Position numbers and translations under genes: made by a program. Shown here piece by piece: positions 9,197 through 13,031 of a stretch of 13,031 bases of DNA. The notes beneath the pieces are model-generated. The model worked only from the letters and a program-made list of their open reading frames with translations. It did not search any database and was not told where the DNA came from. The first letter of the stretch is position 1; each line of letters begins with the position of its first letter. The stretch comes from Euperipatoides rowelli (Eukaryota; Onychophora; Udeonychophora; Euonychophora; Peripatopsidae), in the NCBI GenBank assembly GCA_003024985.2, contig PXIH01S0019906.1; one strand, 5' to 3'.

Positions 9197-9493
9197 GCCT
9201 AGAAACTGAAAGACCTAACTCGTATTTAGTCACATGATCAAGATGGATAGCAGCCTTAATTTTTTTATTTACAGTCTTAACCTTAAATTTACCCTGAACC
9301 CTAACTCCGACTACATGTTAAATCCACTATGCCCTAACCCTATGTGAATCCAGAGGTGAAATAATAGTTTTTGATCGATTTCGATAATTTTGAAACAACT
9401 TTCGTCAGCCCATTCCGTAATGATGAAAATAGCCTACATACGCATATGTTCAAAATGCGGTAAAATGGGACTTAAGCCTTCCAGTTTTTAGGT
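9197..9493 (-). mobile_element. Inverted-repeat MITE, copy 2 (about 297 bp)
   Basis: This is the second copy of the 7455-7744 element, inverted relative to it. The plus-strand left end is GCCTAGAAACTGAAAGACCT; the other end, read on the minus strand, is CCTAAAAACTGGAAGGCTTA. Collinear shared words with copy 1 (minus strand) include CATTTTACCGCATTTT, TCAAAATTATC, CATAGGGTT, GGATTTAA, AAGGTTAAGACTGTAAA and TTGATCATGTGACTAAA; by eye about three quarters of positions agree. The minus-strand interior has TTAGGG-like words (GGGTTAGGG, GAGTTAGGGTTCAGGG), which are less regular in copy 1. The divergence between copies implies independent old insertions or a family with several subtypes. Non-coding. 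Confidence 0.83.
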
Positions 9494-9821
9494 GTACTTC
9501 TGACTTTTGTTACATTACTAGAATTAGCATATGTTGACTAAACACATTAAGTTATAGTCTAAATCAAAGAGGATTTTATAACATCTTTGGTCAAAATATG
9601 CTACTTTTGTATGAAAACTCATGTTATTAATCTCTCAACTTAAACAGTTACNCGGTGAGTAAAAGCACAATTATATTTCAAAAATAAATGTAACTAAGCT
9701 ATCCTATAAATGATTACTAAGTTAGAAGTGATGTTTCAGAATTTGTTCAATTCCCGTGAACTTTGACTAAAGTAGGAAAATAAAAATTTTATCAGTCTTC
9801 TCCATCCAACTAAATTATGCC
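9494..9821. other. AT-rich noncoding stretch with one ambiguous base
   Basis: Nothing recognised. One N at 9652. Confidence 0.6.
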
Positions 9822-9829
9822 TGTAGATG
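9822..9829. repeat. Left 8-bp target-site duplication
   Basis: TGTAGATG directly precedes the hAT-type MITE and is identical to the 8 bases at 10163-10170. Confidence 0.9.
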
Positions 9830-10162
9830 CATGCCGGATTTAGAGGGGCGAAAGAGGGGGCTAATGCCCCTGACGTCACTTTAGTGGTGCAGCAAAATGG
9901 GCCTTGAAGTTAAAAAATTATACAGTATATAGGCTACTGTATTAAGTTTTTTATATTAAGAAATAAAGACGTTTTGTCAAGGGCGGTCAGCCAAAAATGT
10001 AGGTAGTTAATATAAACTAATGATTAATGGCTATCAAAATGTCCATACAACCAAAAAAAAAAAAGCTTATCAAAATATTTTGTTTGGAAGGACATCCACA
10101 GAAATTGGGGGCATCAGAAACCAACTTTGCACCCCAAACAAAAATGTCTAGATCCACCACTG
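9830..10162. mobile_element. hAT-type MITE (333 bp)
   Basis: A perfect 8-bp duplication (TGTAGATG at 9822-9829 and 10163-10170) brackets this segment. The right end, read inward on the minus strand, is CAGTGGTGGATCTAGACATT, a typical animal hAT terminus of the CAGTGGCGGATCnAGA type. The left end CATGCCGGATTTAGAGGGGC is a decayed version with one base missing (CA-TGCCGGATTTAGA against CAGTGGTGGATCTAGA). GGGGGCTAATGCCCC near the left and GGGGGCATCAGAAACC near the right are further subterminal similarities. The interior is non-coding, with a 12-base A run at about 10053. The perfect target duplication contrasts with the eroded left terminus. Confidence 0.88.
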
Positions 10163-10170
10163 TGTAGATG
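10163..10170. repeat. Right 8-bp target-site duplication
   Basis: TGTAGATG follows the terminus CCACCACTG directly and is identical to the 8 bases at 9822-9829. Confidence 0.9.
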
Positions 10171-11127
10171 ATAATTTTTAAGTTTGTGGGGTTTCACTCC
10201 TGAAACAAAATATTAGTTTAATTTTAATTTGCCAATGGGAGGAAATCACTTAACCTCTTAGAATTAGAAATAAATGCCTGTATTTACTGTAGCCTACAGT
10301 TAATGTACTGTATAAAATAGGTTTATTATTATCAACATTTTATATTTACAACTTAATATATTTATATTTCTTAGCCCAGATTAGGATATGGAAACTTAGT
10401 TATCTGAATCTTCTCAAATTTTATCTTAAACAAACTTTAGTAATGTCTAAAGGAGAACATGAAAATGTTATTATTGCACATAGGTATTTCACTATTTATA
10501 TACTTTTTCCACTTAAACTCAATTGAGGTCTCCCCCCCCCCCCCAATCTTTACATAATTTTTAAAAATATTTAGACAATTTGATCATGATAAACTTTAAC
10601 ACTAGGCGGCATATTCCTCTAATCTTTAACAATTAAAATAAAAATGTTTTTTGAATTTCAAACTTTTACATATCAAGAGTAGACACAAAACATTTTAAAA
10701 CTTAATAAAAAAAGGTTTGTTTCCAGGGAATCCAAAATTGTATTCGGTGAACCCCTAATAGCTTGTTAAAAGTGCATAATTTTTTTATAAAAATAGATAA
10801 ATAAATTAATTAGCACTAGCTTTTATTGCCCATTATCCTTAGTGTAATCACCAAGTGAGCATTACAACACAAATAATATTTATTTGATATAAGCCTATTC
10901 TGAAAAAAAAAATCAATCAAACTAAAGAAATAATACAGTAATCTTTATTTACTCATCTGTATTAATTATTACTATTTTTAGCTTCAAAATAATTCAAATT
11001 TCTGAATGATGAATCTAATTTAAAAATTAAATAAAGTACAATGTATTTTACTTTAATTCATTAATTTGTATTACACCTTTGACTTTTCCTTCCATCTTGT
11101 CTTCACTTTCTGTAAAGCCTTAAGATT
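10171..11127. other. AT-rich noncoding stretch with a 13-C run
   Basis: No gene recognised. A run of 13 C lies at 10532-10544, a likely length-variable site and a sequencing difficulty. ACTGTAG-C-CTACAGT at about 10287-10301 is a small perfect palindrome of a kind frequent in this window. Confidence 0.6.
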
Positions 11128-11135
11128 CCTTTCCT
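11128..11135. repeat. Candidate left target-site duplication of foldback
   Basis: CCTTTCCT lies just left of the foldback. CCTTTTCCT at 11783-11791 lies just right. They differ by one T within a T run. The length (8-9 bp) fits Mutator-like or hAT-like insertion, but the sequence is low-complexity, so this is tentative. Confidence 0.45.
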
Positions 11136-11223
11136 GGGATGGTACGCTTTTATCAGCGAAAATATATTAGGAAATATCAAGTTTTTTGCGCAAATTAAAA
11201 GTTTTAATTAAAATAAATCACTT

Positions 11224-11318
11224 ACCTTGCCAAGGGCACTTCGTTGTCTATAGAATATGATCGTTTTAGGAAAAAAAAACATCTTTGTTAATAATCGTGT
11301 AAGCCATTATATCGCCAT
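11224..11318 (-). other. Outward ATG and consensus splice donor, left arm
   Basis: Minus-strand mirror of the right-arm arrangement. ATGs lie at 11318-11316 (context AAAATGGC) and 11307-11305 (ATGGCTTACACG), and CCTTGGCAAG|GTAAGTGA has its GT at 11225-11224. The first ATG is followed almost at once by a stop. The second reads a short peptide that shares I-I-N-x-x-V-F-F with the right arm before a stop. The donor is conserved in both arms despite other differences between them. Confidence 0.38.
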
Positions 11319-11599
11319 TTTTCGATACCACCTGATGGAAGCTAATATTGGGAGAGCATTTATTTTTAAATCATTTTTTATGGCAATAAAATTCCTAGAT
11401 TTTTGATGATGAAAGGATCTATGTGTAATTTTAGGAATCTCAAGAAACATCCACATATCCTTTCTTCATCAAAAAACCTAGGGAATAAATAATGTTTAAA
11501 AATGAATCATTGAGATGCAACCCCAGGGCTTGTTAATAACTGCTCCCTCCTTTTTTCCACGTGACATTTGAGCAGATTCCTTCCATTAGGTTATGTAAA

Positions 11600-11692
11600 A
11601 TGGCTGTTTTCATCGCAAAACCGATTATTAACGAATATGTTTTTTTCTAAAACGATCATATTCTATAGACTACGAAGTGCCCTTGGAAAGGT
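11600..11692 (+). other. Outward ATG and consensus splice donor, right arm
   Basis: An ATG at 11600 in the context AAAATGGC is followed by CCTTGGAAAG|GTAAGTGA with the GT at 11691-11692, a strong animal 5' splice-site match. The ATG frame closes at the TAA at 11648-11650, but a second frame over a T run (about 11641 to the donor) is open and reads about 16 residues. The left arm carries the same arrangement facing the other way. Whether this is a relic of a first exon captured in the arms or chance is unknown. Confidence 0.4.
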
Positions 11693-11782
11693 AAGTGATT
11701 TGTTTTAATTAAATTTTTTAATTTGCGCAAAATATCTTGATATTTCCTAATATATTTTTTCTGATAAAAGCGTACCGTCCCC

Positions 11783-11791
11783 CCTTTTCCT
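11783..11791. repeat. Candidate right target-site duplication of foldback
   Basis: CCTTTTCCT abuts the right arm and matches CCTTTCCT at 11128-11135 with one extra T. Confidence 0.45.
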
Positions 11792-11925
11792 GTTGATGAC
11801 CTTTGATAATCTTGTTGGGGGAAAACCCAAACAGATTTTAGGCAAACCAGAATCAAACTCGGGAATTTGTGCAACTCCAGACTTCCAGTATATGCACATA
11901 GCAGATTAGCTCCTAACGTTGCTTC
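11792..11925 (-). mobile_element. Degenerate tRNA-derived SINE fragment
   Basis: Read on the minus strand, the segment holds GCAACGTTAGGAGCTAATCT, which resembles the A-box/D-arm region of a tRNA promoter. It is followed about 55 bases later by CCCGAGTTTGATTCTGG, close to the pol III B box (GGTTCGANTCC). After it comes GGGTTTTCCCCCAACAAGAT, continuing TATCAAAGGTCATCAAC, reminiscent of the tRNA-unrelated body of animal SINEs. The spacing between boxes is longer than in a tRNA and the boxes carry substitutions, so it is neither a functional tRNA gene nor a young SINE. It abuts the right side of the foldback. Its continuation may lie beyond the foldback's left side, which would make the foldback a later insertion into it. 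An open minus-strand frame crossing 11656-11874 spans both repeats and is spurious. Confidence 0.5.
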
Positions 11926-12389
11926 AATATTAACCTACCAGTACGACTGAATCAATTAATGGCATTTTATAATGTGCATAATGTATTTGAATTCAAAATA
12001 ATAATAATAATTAATTGAGTCGCTTTTTTGTTACTGTGATTAAACCTTAACAAATTTCAATGTACTTTAATATGTCAATACACATCAATAACTTTATGTT
12101 GATATTTTGTAAATTAATTATATCTTGTGAGGAGTAAAATTAATAGAAATTAAAAATTTACATGTCTCGGACACTATTGTGAGTTATTGTAAACTCAATA
12201 TGGACATTGTGCGCTTCAAACTTCTTTTTTTTTTTAATTGTACAAAGCTTTTTTAAAAAATAAATAACACTATTGTTTATAAGACAACCAAATACTATTA
12301 TTTTATTTTAAACAATTAAGTATTATTTGTTAAAAATATATTTTTATGTCTATTAGTTCATCCATAGCTATCCTTATATCTTTTTTTAT
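11926..12389. other. AT-rich noncoding stretch
   Basis: No gene. It contains a short (ATA/AAT)n simple repeat at about 11998-12012 and T- and A-runs at about 12223-12260. Confidence 0.6.
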
Positions 12390-12429
12390 GAGTAACCACT
12401 AATGACTGATCTGTCATTAGTGGTTACTC
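12390..12429. repeat. Perfect hairpin, 17-bp arms, 6-base loop
   Basis: GAGTAACCACTAATGAC at 12390-12406 is exactly complementary to GTCATTAGTGGTTACTC at 12413-12429 around the loop TGATCT. The arms are GC-balanced, unlike their surroundings, and carry no mismatch, so chance is unlikely. It is too short for a usual animal microRNA precursor. It could be the collapsed pair of inverted repeats of a small transposon, or a recent palindromic duplication. Confidence 0.9.
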
Positions 12430-13031
12430 TTATATTCTCATCGTTTTTGACAATTTTCTTTGAAATTAAAAAAAAATTCTATTTAAAGGGATCTTTAAAA
12501 TAAAAGTTGATAAGAATAGCTTTAACAGATTATCTTTATATTTATTTATTTTTTTTTTACAAAAAAAAAATCTAATTGTTATTTTAATATTATGACTATA
12601 TTCTTGCTAAAAAGCTTTGCTACAAAATAATAACTTAAATCTTTTTTATTATTATTATACATCAAATCCACTTTTCATTACACACATAGTCCAATAATCT
12701 ACCAAATTAAAAATATATTTAATATTTAAATTCTTTTAGACAAATTTAAACTCAAATAATGTTACATTATTGTAACACTTTTTTCATTATATGATATGGA
12801 AAGAATTGTGATATTGAACAATGTAAACTATGCATTAAATTATCATAATAGCTTTACTCAATCACTATAGATTCTAGGCATGCCTTATAGCCTAATATAA
12901 ATTAATCAAAATCTGTATGAAAATATTTCAGCTTTCACTCATTTATTCTTTACATCCTTGTATTATTAATCATTGGATAATATTTAAATTTATTTTTAAG
13001 ATTGAATGGTGACCCTCTTACTAAGATATTT
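12430..13031. other. AT-rich noncoding stretch
   Basis: Nothing recognised: no open frame of note, no repeat ends, only A- and T-runs. Confidence 0.6.

Larger units (their letters stand above)
11136..11782. mobile_element. Large foldback transposon with about 185-bp arms
   Basis: The outer arms are 11136-11320 and 11597-11782. They start GGGATGGTACGCTTTTATCA on the left and, minus strand from the right, GGGGACGGTACGCTTTTATC. They share long matches such as TATTAGGAAATATCAAG, AATCACTTACCTT, AGGGCACTTCGT, TATAGAATATGATCGTTTTAG and TTAATAATCG. A second nested pair of arms lies inside: 11357-11425 against 11451-11510, sharing AATTCCTAGATTTTT-like and GATGATGAAAGGAT-like words around a loop of about 25 bases. 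The right arm carries roughly 60 extra bases between outer and inner arms, so almost the whole element is one interrupted palindrome. Long arms, no transposase and a candidate 8-9-bp duplication suggest a Mutator-like or Foldback-type non-autonomous element; the superfamily is not proven. Confidence 0.88.

Noticed and set aside
11656-11874. 72-residue open frame, minus strand
   Set aside because: Crosses the boundary between a SINE-like fragment and the foldback arm; a real gene would not be expected to follow these repeat boundaries.
11826-11925. tRNA gene on the minus strand
   Set aside because: A-box and B-box resemblances exist, but spacing is wrong, boxes are mutated and no cloverleaf can be drawn by eye; annotated as a SINE relic instead.

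Overview
The window is strongly AT-rich nuclear DNA from an animal, without any host protein-coding gene that I can support. No reading frame exceeds about 85 codons and none has an exon-like neighbourhood. There is no rRNA gene, no intact tRNA gene, no bacterial-style operon and no CRISPR array. The organism cannot be named. The repeat types (hAT and piggyBac relics, a degenerate tRNA-derived SINE, foldback elements) and the frequent words TAGCCTAC / AGGCCTA and TACTGTATA suggest an aquatic invertebrate or a basal vertebrate, but this is weak inference. Two single ambiguous bases (8274 and 9652) are present.

The content is a graveyard of small non-autonomous DNA transposons. From left to right they are: a near-perfect 47-bp palindrome (308-354); a perfect 45-bp tandem duplication (1186-1279); a 507-bp internally deleted hAT element (2527-3033) with matching 8-bp target duplications and a broken transposase fragment; a possible lone hAT end (about 4324); an 841-bp piggyBac-like element between TTAA sites (5471-6311) that carries 2.7 copies of a 198-bp tandem repeat; a 290-bp inverted-repeat element (7455-7744) with a diverged second copy in opposite orientation (9197-9493); a foldback (about 7951-8157) lying between those two; another lone hAT-like end (8420); a 333-bp hAT-type MITE with a perfect 8-bp target duplication (9830-10162); a large foldback (11136-11782) apparently inserted in or beside a degenerate SINE on the minus strand (about 11792-11925); and a perfect 17-bp-arm hairpin (12390-12429).

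Nothing here works together as a pathway. The only coding remnant is the hAT transposase fragment, which is dead: two stop codons and a frame shift. Two points deserve a second look. First, the 198-bp repeat is expanding inside a piggyBac-like MITE, a plausible satellite seed. Second, both arms of the 11136-11782 foldback carry, facing outward, an ATG in good context followed about 75-90 bases later by a consensus 5' splice site.
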